Assembly: GCF_025499605.1 (NCBI RefSeq)
Contig: NZ_JAFMVC010000001.1
Location: 461,828 to 525,827, forward strand
DNA from: Carboxylicivirga litoralis
GTDB taxonomy: Bacteria > Bacteroidota > Bacteroidia > Bacteroidales > Marinilabiliaceae
DNA: 64,000 nucleotides
Direction: 5' to 3'
Shown here: piece by piece, positions 9,229 through 18,948 of the stretch
Layout of the letters: each line of letters starts with the position of its first letter
Numbering within the stretch: the first letter of the stretch is position 1
Translations under genes and position numbers: made by a program
The notes under the pieces: generated by a model
Seen by the model: only the letters and a program-made list of their open reading frames with translations
The model's database searches: none
What the model was told of the DNA's origin: nothing

Positions 9229-11094
9229 TTAATAACCTTCATTTTGGTCTAATAGCGGATTTTTATCCCGCGATGAGGTTGGAATCGGCATCAGCATTAA
9301 ACGCTCATCCCAAACCTTCAGCGCACTTTTGTTACCAACCGGATCATAGGTCTGACCTTTCATCACCACACTGGCGGCCTGATCTCCTTTAATACCACCA
9401 TTACGCTTATCATCTTCGTATAAACGAATGTCAAAATACCTTAGCCCCTCACCTGCCAATTCAATACGGCGCTCGCGACGAATAAAGTTGATGGCGTCTT
9501 CTTTTGAAAGACCCGCAGGTACATCGGGCATACCACAGCGGTCTCTTAGTTTGTTCAGTTCTGTAGTAACCGTTCCGTCATAACCGGTTGTTTGCGTATG
9601 CGCCTCGGCATAAATCAAAAGCATCTCGGCCAGGCGGATAACAGGGAAGTCGGCTCCACTCATGTAATAGGCATCACCCCATACAGAAACCACATCATCA
9701 CCGCCACTCATTTTACCAAATACGAATCCACTCTGTCCGTAATTATTGATACTATGGATATACTCAAAGTATAAGTCGTCAACAAAGGTGTTAACCGATG
9801 CAAAAGGGAAAACAATGGACGCATACAAGCGACTGTCTCGGTTCAGGTACTGATCCATATATGGACGCTGTGGCAACTCATCAATAATGGTTGCTAATGC
9901 CTGGCTAAATGTCAGGTTGTCGTCCACCTCATCTGGATTGCCATCGGGACCCGCCTGGATTGTTGCGACTTCCTCTCGCAATGCCTTGTAGTTATCAATA
10001 CGTGTTGGAATATCCTGCAATGCCGGTTTGGTTTGTCCGTCAGCGGCCCAATAGTCATCCACCAAATCCTGAATAGGTGCCACAGTGGCCCACGCCTGCT
10101 TGCTTGACAAATTAGGAGATAAAAACGAAGTAATACGGTTAAAATCACCATAGTCTTCAGAAGCCATGTACTCCTTAGCAATAATTACCTCTGAATTACC
10201 ATCCACGTTCCACACATTGCGGTAGTTAAAAATACCGTCCAGGAATTTCTCTTCATCAATTCCTAGCGCATCAAAATCCATTAGTCTTTTGAAATACTCC
10301 CGATCTTTGAGGTTTTGATCGCTCAAATCACCTGAATAAAACAAACTGTAACCTCCATTATCGATTACGTAACGCGCCGCTTCTTCAGCTGTTGCATAAT
10401 CGCCAAAGAAATAGGCTGCACGTGCTTTTAAAGCATAGGTCATAGCCCGGTTAAAATGCGCGGGTTCATTTGCTTCGGGAAGAATCTGAGCGGCATCTTC
10501 CAGTTCATCCAATATCCACTCTCTAACTTTTTCAGCCGGCTCACGTGGCAGTCCATCATCAAAGCTATTGGCAACAGAGTCCACAATGGCTACATCACCG
10601 TAGAAAAGTGTCAGATTGGTATAATGCCAGGCACGCATCACCCGTGCCTCGGCCTTTGTAATATTGCGAACATCCTCATCTACTCCATCAAACTCATCAA
10701 TTTTGTCAATAAGAATATTACACACCCGGATGGATGAGAAGTTATTACCACGGTCTCCATAACTTGCCCAATCTCCATAACCAAAACTCTCAGAACCTGA
10801 TACAGTATTGCTCTGAATTTTCACTCCATGACTATCCCACGAATTACGGGAATAGGCATTATCGGCGTAGCCATCAATAAACACATTATCAGAACCCGGT
10901 ATCTCCGCATAAACAGCATTGAGTAACTCGGTCACCTTAGACCCGTCAATTTTGGATGGATCGAGCGATCCTTGCGGTGCCTTCTCCATGAAATCATCGG
11001 AACAACCGACCATCGTGATGAGGGACAGCATACCGAATAATATTGATTGATATATATTGCGTTTCATATGATTGATTTTTGTCTTCATTTGCAT
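9229..11094 (-). CDS. SusD/RagB-family glycan-binding lipoprotein
   Basis: About 620 residues, slightly long for the family. The leader ends L-S-L-I-T-M-V-G-C-S-D-D-F, a lipobox, followed by the usual F-M-E-K-A-P-Q-G-S. Tetratricopeptide-like helices follow (A-R-V-M-R-A-W-H-Y, Y-A-L-K-A-R-A-A-Y-F) and the C-terminal SusD domain has the F-I-R-R-E-R-R-I-E-L-A-G-E-G-L-R-Y-F-D motif. It sits on the cell surface as the lid of the SusC transporter and binds glycan. The ATG at 11094 overlaps the susC stop by one base (TAATG); an ATG at 11067 gives a more standard signal peptide, so the start is uncertain. Confidence 0.93.
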   Translation of the reverse strand: MQMKTKINHMKRNIYQSILFGMLSLITMVGCSDDFMEKAPQGSLDPSKIDGSKVTELLNAVYAEIPGSDNVFIDGYADNAYSRNSWDSHGVKIQSNTVSGSESFGYGDWASYGDRGNNFSSIRVCNILIDKIDEFDGVDEDVRNITKAEARVMRAWHYTNLTLFYGDVAIVDSVANSFDDGLPREPAEKVREWILDELEDAAQILPEANEPAHFNRAMTYALKARAAYFFGDYATAEEAARYVIDNGGYSLFYSGDLSDQNLKDREYFKRLMDFDALGIDEEKFLDGIFNYRNVWNVDGNSEVIIAKEYMASEDYGDFNRITSFLSPNLSSKQAWATVAPIQDLVDDYWAADGQTKPALQDIPTRIDNYKALREEVATIQAGPDGNPDEVDDNLTFSQALATIIDELPQRPYMDQYLNRDSRLYASIVFPFASVNTFVDDLYFEYIHSINNYGQSGFVFGKMSGGDDVVSVWGDAYYMSGADFPVIRLAEMLLIYAEAHTQTTGYDGTVTTELNKLRDRCGMPDVPAGLSKEDAINFIRRERRIELAGEGLRYFDIRLYEDDKRNGGIKGDQAASVVMKGQTYDPVGNKSALKVWDERLMLMPIPTSSRDKNPLLDQNEGY

Positions 11095-14000
11095 TAGAAA
11101 GTAATGAAAGCTCCGGCGGTAAAGGTTTTAAGCCCTAGTTGCGCTCCACGACTTGAGGAACGTTCGGGATCAAAATCTTTCATGCGCTTATCACCGCGGA
11201 TAGTAAATAAGTTATCTCCTGAAACATAGAATCTCACCTTTTGCATACCTGCTTTCTGAGATATGTGATTTGGCAGGCTATAGCTCAGTGTGATGTTTTT
11301 CACACGGAAATAGTCGCCATTGAACAACCAGTACGATGAACGAATACTGTTATAGGTATAGCGATCGTCGGTTTCTTTAAACAGTTTTGGATAGTTGGCA
11401 TTCTGATTGCTCTCGGTCCAGTAATCCAGTTGCCATTCGCGTGGCACAGCACTGTTAAAAAAAGCCTGCGATGCTTCATTATCCATATACACCTTAACAC
11501 CTGTTACGCCCTGACCAATTACAGACAGCGCCCAGTTTTTGTATTTCAGATCGAGTGTTAAGCCATAGGTAAAGTCTGGCACATCCTGACCAACTACTGT
11601 TCGGTCTTTATCATCGATAACACCGTCATCGTTCTGATCCACGAACTTTACCATACCAGCCTCAGGTATTTGTGTACCGTAAGGAATCACGTTACCTGAT
11701 TCGATATCCTTTGTTGAATACAAGCCATCGGCGTCGAGCATGTAGAAGCTACCAATTGATTCGCCCACCTTATAAATCCAATAATCATCCGGTGGAAGCA
11801 TATCCACATTATCACCCAAATCAACCACTTCGTTCTTATTATTGGCCATGTTTACCCCAACAAAGTATGAGAAGTCGCCCAACTGTTTCTGGTGGGTCAA
11901 TGCCAATTCAATACCACTATTGCGCACCTGGCCAACATTTCGTGCAGGAATGCTTGAGCTGCTGATACCTGTTTCTATTGCCACATCATTAGCACGAATA
12001 AGAATATCGTTAGTCAAACGGTTATAATAGTCAAATACGAAGCCGAACATTCCGTTATTCACCATCAGGTCAACACCTATATCTGTTGTAGTTGTTGTTT
12101 CCCAGGTCAGGTTTGGATTGGCAATACGGTCTTCATTCAGGATTGAAACCACTTTTCCTCCAAGGTAAGTTGTTCCCCCAGCAGCATAAGTTGAATAGGT
12201 ATCGTATAATCCAATATTGTTGATATTACCATTTTTACCCCAGGATGCTCTCAACTTAAGGTTATCCAACCAGGTAAAATCAGACATAAATGCCTCTTCA
12301 TTAACACGCCAACCGGCAGAGAATGATGGGAAGTAGCCCCAACGGCCCTCTTTTGCAAAACGCGAAGAAGCATCGGCTCTCAGGTTCGCTTCAAACAGGT
12401 ACCTCTGGTTAAAATTATAGCTGATACGTCCAAAATAGGATAAGGTACTTTCCTCCTGGAAATCAAATCCAGGACTATCATCGCCTTCCACTTTATTGGT
12501 CACCAACTGATCCTCAGGATCTGTTGAACCACCCGAAATAGCATTCATATCATTACTACCAAAGTTCTTACGCCCCACTTTCAATACTTTATATGTATAG
12601 GTATCAGCATGCATACCGGCCATTACGTCAAAATTGTGTGAGTCATTAAGCGTTTTGCTGTAATTGATCCAGCCATCATAAATCAGTTTCTCCGAATAAC
12701 GCCAGTTCTGGTTCATTTGGTTTACTTCAGAAGCTGTTCCGGGAATGATACCGGTTGAAGGATTCAGGAAGCTTGGTACACCATCCATTTTATTCTGGAA
12801 TTCAAAGGTTCGCTCATCCCAGTAACGATAACCTAACTGGTTGGTAAATTCAAAGTCCTTAAATGGCTTAAGCGTTGCCGCTACGGTTCCCAGTAAATGA
12901 CGCGTATCTCTGTTCTTGCGCCCTTTTTCTTCAAGTGTGCGCAGGGGATTATAGTTAATCTCTTCAGCTGTCGCTTCACGGCCGTTACGCACCGAACCCC
13001 ATTCGCCGTTTGTATGACGGGCTACCTGGGTTGGTGGTACACGCAAGAATTCGGTTAAGGCTGCGTAGCCTTTTTCTCTATCATATTTTTTATAGATAAA
13101 ATTAACATTAGAGGTCACCGTTAACCAAGGCTTTAACTCCGCTTTTGTTTTTGAAGAGAAGTTGTAACGATCTGTTGCTTCACCAGGCGTAAGCGTCTCA
13201 TTTTTAAGGTAACCCAGTCCGAAATTGTACTGTACCTTATCGCTACCACCTGAAAATTGCAAACTGTGCTTTGTAAACAAGGCTTCGTCTCTTAGCACCT
13301 CATCAAACCAGTTGACATTAGGATACAGATCCGGGTTTGTGCCGTTTTTATAATTCATCACATCCTCTTCACTAAAACGCAAACCATCGGGTGTAATGCC
13401 GGAGTTAAGTTCTGAAACACGATACATATCAGCGTACTGCCATGAGTCCAATACCTTAGGCACATAAGTAGGTGTTTGCATACCAAACGAACCGTTGTAA
13501 TCAACCGTTAGCTTGTCTTTCTTACCACTTTTGGTGGTTACCAACACCACGCCATAGGCTGCTTTAGCACCATAGATAGCAGCAGAGGAGGCATCTTTCA
13601 GGAAAGTCAGGTTCTCAATAGAGTTAGGATCGAGGTTACTGAAAAAGTCAGAGCTTACCTCAATACCATCAACAATATACAGTGGAGACGATGATCCAAG
13701 GTTACCACGTCCGCGAATATTGATTGAAGTACTACCAGAACGAGAGATAATGGTAACACCTGGTACGACACCCTGCAACGATTTCAGCATGTTGTCAGTA
13801 GGACGGTCTTCAAGTAATTTGTTATCAACCGCGGCCACAGCACCGGTCAGGTTCACTTTCTTTTGAGTACCATAACCCACTACCACTACTTCATTTAAGT
13901 CGGTGAATTCCTCCACCAATGTGATATCAATTGTAGTGCGGCCCGAAACATTCACTTCCTGCGGCTCAAAGCCAATATAGGAATAGGCCAGAATGGCATC

Positions 14001-14531
14001 GCCCGAACTAATATTGATGCTATAAACTCCATCGATTCCGGTAATGACACCGTTGGTTGGGTTCGATTTCTCGTACACGTTCACGCCTGGCAAAGGCTCA
14101 CCATTTACGTCAACCACCGTACCCGTTACACTGATCTGCTGCTGTGCCACCGTTTGAACAGCAACCTCCTTGTTGGTTAAAATCACCTGGTTGTCAATAA
14201 TGCGATAGGCCACATTACTCTGCCCAAAGAGTTCATCCAGCACATCCTCAATATTCTCATTTTTTGCATCAATGCTCACGGTTTGATTCACATCCATGCT
14301 TTGAGGGCTGAAAAAGAACTTGTAATTAGACTGCTCTTCCAATGCACTGATTACCTGAACAATCTTTACATTATTGAGCTTTAAATTCACCTGTTTCTCT
14401 TGCGAGTAGCCGGTTGCAGACCAAGTCTGAACGACTCCGACTAATAATAGAACAACAATTGCTTTCATAATCCGCAATGCTCGTTTATGGGTATGAAGAG
14501 CCCATACCCATGGGTTCTGGTTTTTTTTCAT
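11094..14531 (-). CDS. SusC/RagA-family TonB-dependent transporter with STN signalling domain
   Basis: 1145 residues. A hydrophobic leader (~residues 20-44) is followed by an STN (secretin/TonB N-terminal) domain with V-N-L-K-L-N-N-V-K-I-V-Q-V-I-S-A-L-E, then a CarboxypepD_reg-like domain (V-T-G-T-V-V-D-V-N-G-E-P-L-P-G-V-N-V), the plug with L-N-E-V-V-V-V-G-Y-G-T, and a 22-strand type barrel ending in F-I-T-F. It imports oligosaccharides across the outer membrane with TonB energy. The STN domain is the contact point for FecR and agrees with the adjacent anti-sigma and ECF sigma genes. It is 101 bases downstream of FecR. Confidence 0.95.
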   Translation of the reverse strand: MKKNQNPWVWALHTHKRALRIMKAIVVLLLVGVVQTWSATGYSQEKQVNLKLNNVKIVQVISALEEQSNYKFFFSPQSMDVNQTVSIDAKNENIEDVLDELFGQSNVAYRIIDNQVILTNKEVAVQTVAQQQISVTGTVVDVNGEPLPGVNVYEKSNPTNGVITGIDGVYSINISSGDAILAYSYIGFEPQEVNVSGRTTIDITLVEEFTDLNEVVVVGYGTQKKVNLTGAVAAVDNKLLEDRPTDNMLKSLQGVVPGVTIISRSGSTSINIRGRGNLGSSSPLYIVDGIEVSSDFFSNLDPNSIENLTFLKDASSAAIYGAKAAYGVVLVTTKSGKKDKLTVDYNGSFGMQTPTYVPKVLDSWQYADMYRVSELNSGITPDGLRFSEEDVMNYKNGTNPDLYPNVNWFDEVLRDEALFTKHSLQFSGGSDKVQYNFGLGYLKNETLTPGEATDRYNFSSKTKAELKPWLTVTSNVNFIYKKYDREKGYAALTEFLRVPPTQVARHTNGEWGSVRNGREATAEEINYNPLRTLEEKGRKNRDTRHLLGTVAATLKPFKDFEFTNQLGYRYWDERTFEFQNKMDGVPSFLNPSTGIIPGTASEVNQMNQNWRYSEKLIYDGWINYSKTLNDSHNFDVMAGMHADTYTYKVLKVGRKNFGSNDMNAISGGSTDPEDQLVTNKVEGDDSPGFDFQEESTLSYFGRISYNFNQRYLFEANLRADASSRFAKEGRWGYFPSFSAGWRVNEEAFMSDFTWLDNLKLRASWGKNGNINNIGLYDTYSTYAAGGTTYLGGKVVSILNEDRIANPNLTWETTTTTDIGVDLMVNNGMFGFVFDYYNRLTNDILIRANDVAIETGISSSSIPARNVGQVRNSGIELALTHQKQLGDFSYFVGVNMANNKNEVVDLGDNVDMLPPDDYWIYKVGESIGSFYMLDADGLYSTKDIESGNVIPYGTQIPEAGMVKFVDQNDDGVIDDKDRTVVGQDVPDFTYGLTLDLKYKNWALSVIGQGVTGVKVYMDNEASQAFFNSAVPREWQLDYWTESNQNANYPKLFKETDDRYTYNSIRSSYWLFNGDYFRVKNITLSYSLPNHISQKAGMQKVRFYVSGDNLFTIRGDKRMKDFDPERSSSRGAQLGLKTFTAGAFITF

Positions 14532-14587
14532 AAATTTGTAATGTTTGTAGGGTTCTAAAAAATAACGCTTTGAACACTCTGCATTCT

Positions 14588-14619
14588 AAACAGGATCGTG
14601 TGCCACCACTTTCCTGTTT
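14588..14619. promoter_or_regulatory. 8-bp inverted repeat upstream of susC
   Basis: AAACAGGA at 14588-14595 is mirrored by TCCTGTTT at 14612-14619 with a 16-base spacer, in the gap between fecR and susC. On the susC-sense strand no T-run follows, so it does not look like a terminator for fecR. It could be an operator or a leader hairpin for susC. No known regulator assigned. Confidence 0.4.
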
Positions 14620-14632
14620 TCTTTTTTTATAA

Positions 14633-15664
14633 TTATTGATTACTACTAATCACCACCTTTCTTTTTGAAAATGAACCATCCTTCAAACGCTTCGGATGCT
14701 CAATCTTATACCTTATTGGTAAAATCAATTTGGTTATTTCCAGGACTTCTTCCAGCCGCTCGTTTTCAATTTTCGCGTATACAGGTAAAGACTCCAGTTC
14801 TTTGTCGGCGATTTCGATATCGACATTATAGAACGTCTCAAGTTCTTTCGCCGCATCCAGCAAACTTTTATTCTTTAACACCAATATGCCCTTGGTCCAG
14901 GAGAGCTGCTCCTCTGCTGTGGCCTGTGCAATATTAAAAGCATTGTCCACACTACTATAGGTATACTCTTGTCCTGGTTGGAGCACTGCCTGATGTTCGT
15001 TATTGTTTCCCAGCATCTCCACGCTTCCCTCCTCCAGAAATACGCTTGATATATCATCGTTTTCGTAGGCCTCTACGTTGAAACGGGTACCCAGCACCTT
15101 CACTTTAAAACTGTGGGTCGAAACCACAAATGGATGGTTGGCGTCTTTTGCCACTTCAAAGAAAGCTCCTCCCATGAGGTCAACAGCCCGCAATCCGTCC
15201 GCCTGTGCATATTGCAAAACAGAACCGGCCTGCAACCATCCTGATGAACCATCGGGCAAAAAGAAACGCGTGCGACTATTCTGTGGCGACTCTACAGTAA
15301 TACTATTCTGAGCCATTGAAGGTGATTCCTGGTTAAAATAATAAAGTGCCGCTACCACCATCAGCGGTATTAACAGGATAGCTGCAATGCGTTGCACCCA
15401 CTGCCCAATATTCCTGATGCTTCGCCTTTTAGTCTTGCGTTCGAGCTCCTGTGCTTTGTAAAATATTTTGTAGTACAATTCATCGGGTTCATTAAGGACC
15501 AGGTCATCACGACTACTCACTTCATCCCAATGATTCTCCAGCTCCTTTTTAAACGCCTGCTCATGTTCTTCGGTCTGTAAATAATTATACAGCAACTGAT
15601 AATCATCTTCAGAAAGGGATACTCTGGTTCTTAATTTTTCTATGATCTGATCAAATTGTATCAT
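14633..15664 (-). CDS. FecR-family anti-sigma factor
   Basis: 343 residues: a cytoplasmic N-terminal ~90 residues, one membrane segment (about residues 92-110, I-A-A-I-L-L-I-P-L-M-V-V-A-A-L-Y-Y-F), and a periplasmic FecR domain with R-T-R-F-F-L-P-D-G-S-S-G-W-L and F-K-V-K-V-L-G-T-R-F-N-V, then a DUF4974-type C-terminal domain. It should hold the ECF sigma at the membrane until the STN domain of the neighbouring SusC signals substrate. It follows the sigma gene by 130 bases. Confidence 0.92.
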   Translation of the reverse strand: MIQFDQIIEKLRTRVSLSEDDYQLLYNYLQTEEHEQAFKKELENHWDEVSSRDDLVLNEPDELYYKIFYKAQELERKTKRRSIRNIGQWVQRIAAILLIPLMVVAALYYFNQESPSMAQNSITVESPQNSRTRFFLPDGSSGWLQAGSVLQYAQADGLRAVDLMGGAFFEVAKDANHPFVVSTHSFKVKVLGTRFNVEAYENDDISSVFLEEGSVEMLGNNNEHQAVLQPGQEYTYSSVDNAFNIAQATAEEQLSWTKGILVLKNKSLLDAAKELETFYNVDIEIADKELESLPVYAKIENERLEEVLEITKLILPIRYKIEHPKRLKDGSFSKRKVVISSNQ

Positions 15665-15794
15665 ATATGACTTGCTACTTTTACTCCTATTATCCTTAAG
15701 ATAAATCAGGGTCCTATTAGTATTTGATTTTTTTTGAATTATTTGTCAATCCCCAACCTGTAATCAATACAACTGACACTTTAACAGACAAATA

Positions 15795-16367
15795 TTAATA
15801 TAAGGTCAGAAATAACAATAAGGCCAGTCCGCCTTGTAGCTGTTCACGTATCTGTCGGTAGGCAGCAGTTAATTGATTCTTAACCGTTTTTTCTGATAGC
15901 TGAAGGTGTGCTGCCACCTCGTTCACTGTCAGCCCCTCTTTTTTACAAAGCAGGTAAACCATTTTACGCTTCTTGGGCATCTCTTCTACAATGGCATCAA
16001 CCTTTCTGGCCAGCATTGCATAATCTATTTCTTCGCTAGCTTCGGACCCGTTCTGGTCATGCTCCAGGTAGTAGGATTGTATTAGCTCATTCTCACGTTT
16101 CTGCTTTATAAAGGCTTTGCGAATTTCATTATAGGCGATGGTGAAAATGTAGCCTTTCACCGACTCGTTATGCTTAAGTTCATGGCGTTTTTGCCACAGT
16201 TTAATAAACACCTTCTGCACCACCTCCTCTGCATCGTCCTTTGAAGGCATATAATGCCCGGCAAACTCTAAAAGTTTGCGACCATATTTAAGGTACAAGC
16301 CTTCAAATGCTTTAGTTTCGTCTATTGCAAAGACCTTCACTAATTCGGTATCTGGTGTATCTGGCAT
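15795..16367 (-). CDS. ECF RNA polymerase sigma-70 factor
   Basis: 190 residues from the ATG at 16367 (a GTG directly precedes it). Sigma region 2 is seen at about residues 20-90 (L-Y-L-K-Y-G-R-K-L-L-E-F, A-E-E-V-V-Q-K-V-F-I-K-L-W) and region 4 at about 120-175, with the helix-turn-helix T-V-N-E-V-A-A-H-L-Q-L-S-E-K-T-V-K-N-Q-L. It is the Bacteroidota type encoded beside FecR and should direct transcription of susCD when the substrate is imported. First gene of the locus. Confidence 0.92.
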   Translation of the reverse strand: MPDTPDTELVKVFAIDETKAFEGLYLKYGRKLLEFAGHYMPSKDDAEEVVQKVFIKLWQKRHELKHNESVKGYIFTIAYNEIRKAFIKQKRENELIQSYYLEHDQNGSEASEEIDYAMLARKVDAIVEEMPKKRKMVYLLCKKEGLTVNEVAAHLQLSEKTVKNQLTAAYRQIREQLQGGLALLLFLTLY

Positions 16368-16370
16368 CAC

Positions 16371-16670
16371 CTGCTAGCATTTTTTTGAGCCGTTAAAATA
16401 AGTTAATAAACCAGAGAAATGCAAAACAAAAAGAAACACATTGTGCTTTCGTTTCATTTCTTAAGTACTAAAATTTATTCGATTCCTAATATTCTAATTA
16501 CCCAATAATAATAATATCCTTTCTTATGTCTGTATTTGCCTAAATCTATTATCATCACTATGGGATTTCAAATATCATATTGTCATATTAGTTGATCATT
16601 ATCCTTGTTGTCCAGTTTCAATATTAGTACTTTCACTTCGTAAATATTAATTAATTCAAATTGAACATCT
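16371..16670. other. 300-base divergent intergenic region, nothing further recognised
   Basis: AT-rich spacer between the ECF sigma gene (leftward) and the M49 peptidase gene (rightward). Both promoters should lie here, but no convincing -7/-33 pair, RNA gene or repeat was identified. Confidence 0.6.
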
Positions 16671-18302
16671 ATGAAAAAGTTATTATTACCAATGGTAGCT
16701 CTTTTAGGAATGGTAGCCTGTCAGCCCAAAGTGACTTACACCAGCTCTATCGACAATATCCAACAAAAGGTGGAAGAATTTATTCCGGTAAAATTATCAA
16801 CTGATTTATCTGTTTTAACAGAAAAAGAAAAACAGATGCTTCCTATTTTATTTGAAACAGCACAAATAATGGAAGATTTATACTGGAAACAAGCCTGGGG
16901 CAACCGCGATGAATTGTTAAATAATGCTGATAATGAGTATTTGAAAAAATTTATCAAAGTCAACTATGGTCCATGGGAACGCTTAAATAATAATCAATCG
17001 TTTGTAGCTGGCATTGGAGCCAAACCTAAGGGTGCTCAGTTCTACCCAACCGACATGACCAAAGAAGAGTTTGAAACTTTTGACCATGCTAAAAAGTCGG
17101 ATTTATACACCATTGTTCGACGCGCAAAAGATAACTCATTAGAAGTACTTCCTTATAGCGAAGCATATAAAACAGAATTAACTAAAGCATCGAACCTGCT
17201 TAAAAAGGCAGCTGAATTGGCCGAAGATGAAGGCCTCAAAAACTACCTGACATTACGTGCTGAGGCTTTACTAAGTAACGATTACTTAGCCAGTGATATG
17301 GCATGGATGGACATGAAAACTAATACGATTGACTTTGTAGTTGGTCCTATTGAAACCTATGAAGATGCTTTGTACGGTAGCAAAGCTGCATTTGAGTCGT
17401 TTATCCTGATTAAGGACAAAGAGTGGTCGGACAAGTTAGCTCATTTTGCCGCTTTATTGCCACAATTACAGCTATCATTGCCTGTTCCTGCTGAGTATAA
17501 AGCTGAAGTTCCAGGAACAGATAGTGACTTAGGTGCCTACGATGCTTTATATTATGCGGGTGACTGTAATGCCGGTAGTAAAACCATCGCCATTAACTTA
17601 CCTAACGACCCACAGGTCCATATTGAAAAAGGCAGCCGTAAACTACAGTTAAAAAACTCAATGCGTGCTAAGTTTGACAATATCCTGATTCCTATCAGCC
17701 AGGTAGTGATTGCTCCTGAGCAACAAAAACATGTTAAGTTTGATGCTTTCTTCGAAAATACCATGTTTCACGAAGTAGCTCATGGTCTTGGTATTAAAAT
17801 CACCTTAGATGGTAACCAGAGCGTTCGTGAAGCAATGAAAGAAACCGCATCCTCTATCGAAGAAGCCAAAGCAGACATCCTTGGCTTGTATATGGTGAAA
17901 CAATTGGCTGAGATGGGCGAGTTACCAAACAAAGACCTGATGGACAACTATGTTACATTTATGGCTGGTATATTCCGTTCAGTTCGTTTTGGTGCGGCCA
18001 GTGCACATGGTAAAGCGAATATGATGCGTTTTAACTATTTCCAGGAGCAAGAGGCATTTACATATAACAAAGAAACTGGTTATTACACTATTGACTTTGA
18101 TAAGATGACAGAGGCGATGAATAAGCTATCAGCAGAAATCCTTATTATGCAAGGCGATGGCAACTATGATAAAGCGCAAAAAATGTTAGCGGAGATGGGT
18201 ACTATTCGCCCTGCCTTGCAAGCCGATCTTGACCGAATTGCCAAAGCAGGTATTCCTCGCGACATTGTGTTCGAACAAGGCCCTGAAGTTATTGGTTTGT
18301 AA
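16671..18302 (+). CDS. M49-family (dipeptidyl peptidase III-like) metallopeptidase, lipoprotein
   Basis: 543 residues. The N-terminus M-K-K-L-L-L-P-M-V-A-L-L-G-M-V-A-C is a lipoprotein signal with Cys17. Zinc-binding H367-E-V-A-H371 and the downstream E397-E-A-K-A-D402 motif match M49, whose second motif is EExRAD/EExKAD. Classical members have a six-residue HExxGH; this one has the five-residue HExxH seen in some short bacterial members. It would cleave dipeptides from oligopeptide N-termini, here outside the cytoplasm. It stands alone, with its own terminator. The family is fairly sure; exact specificity is not. Confidence 0.8.
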   Translation: MKKLLLPMVALLGMVACQPKVTYTSSIDNIQQKVEEFIPVKLSTDLSVLTEKEKQMLPILFETAQIMEDLYWKQAWGNRDELLNNADNEYLKKFIKVNYGPWERLNNNQSFVAGIGAKPKGAQFYPTDMTKEEFETFDHAKKSDLYTIVRRAKDNSLEVLPYSEAYKTELTKASNLLKKAAELAEDEGLKNYLTLRAEALLSNDYLASDMAWMDMKTNTIDFVVGPIETYEDALYGSKAAFESFILIKDKEWSDKLAHFAALLPQLQLSLPVPAEYKAEVPGTDSDLGAYDALYYAGDCNAGSKTIAINLPNDPQVHIEKGSRKLQLKNSMRAKFDNILIPISQVVIAPEQQKHVKFDAFFENTMFHEVAHGLGIKITLDGNQSVREAMKETASSIEEAKADILGLYMVKQLAEMGELPNKDLMDNYVTFMAGIFRSVRFGAASAHGKANMMRFNYFQEQEAFTYNKETGYYTIDFDKMTEAMNKLSAEILIMQGDGNYDKAQKMLAEMGTIRPALQADLDRIAKAGIPRDIVFEQGPEVIGL

Positions 18303-18327
18303 GAAATTACTATTCTAAATAAATACC

Positions 18328-18364
18328 AAAAGGCGATTGCTCCCCTAAGCAATCGCCTTTATTT
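18328..18364 (+). terminator. rho-independent terminator of the M49 gene
   Basis: 13-bp perfect stem (18328-18340 with 18348-18360) around GGCGATTGC, 7-base loop, followed by a short T-rich stretch, 25 bases after the stop codon. Confidence 0.8.
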
Positions 18365-18576
18365 ATAATCCCAACACTCTCCTAGCCCTCTCCTGTTTCC
18401 TTTTATAGTTAATCCCAAAATTGTCATTAGACGTTGTCATAATGCCAATTCGATGAAGAATATCTAAACATTCCAGCAAAGCCGAAATGTAAGATTATCT
18501 ATATCGGGATTCCCTCGATACGGCTTTCGCCTGTTGCCATTATCAAATTTTTAAAATTCCTAATGACAAATCTCGG

Positions 18577-18894
18577 TTAATCATTTATCCAACGGTTCAA
18601 TTTGTGCCAACCGCCGGCATTGTAAACTTCACTAAAGCCACTCTCTAATAATATTCCTTTTGCAGAGGCACTTCGCATGCCCGATGCACAACAAACCACT
18701 AGCGGTGCGTTCAGCTTTTTTAGTTTTTTAATGGCCGTTGGATTCAAACGATCCAATGGAATATTAACCGAACCATCAACGTTTCCGTATTTAAATTCCT
18801 CAGGCGTACGCACATCTACAATTCGGGCGCCCCGCTCCATAGCATCCAACACTGCCTCTTTTCTCTTACCAAATATAAAATCAAATAGTCCCAT
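18577..18894 (-). CDS. rhodanese-like sulfurtransferase, single domain
   Basis: 105 residues forming one rhodanese domain: R-I-V-D-V-R-T-P-E-E-F, then G-S-V-N-I-P-L-D, and the active-site loop C-C-A-S-G-M-R-S with catalytic Cys69 and an extra Cys68 before it. It carries sulfur as a persulfide. A short basic/hydrophobic N-terminus (M-G-L-F-D-F-I-F-G-K-R-K) is not a clear signal peptide. It lies 54 bases downstream of the CoA-disulfide reductase/rhodanese fusion and is probably co-transcribed, pointing to joint handling of persulfide or polysulfide. Confidence 0.9.
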   Translation of the reverse strand: MGLFDFIFGKRKEAVLDAMERGARIVDVRTPEEFKYGNVDGSVNIPLDRLNPTAIKKLKKLNAPLVVCCASGMRSASAKGILLESGFSEVYNAGGWHKLNRWIND

Positions 18895-18948
18895 ACTTTT
18901 ATGATGATTTAATCTCCGTTTTTGTCATTAAAATAAGTGGATAAATAA

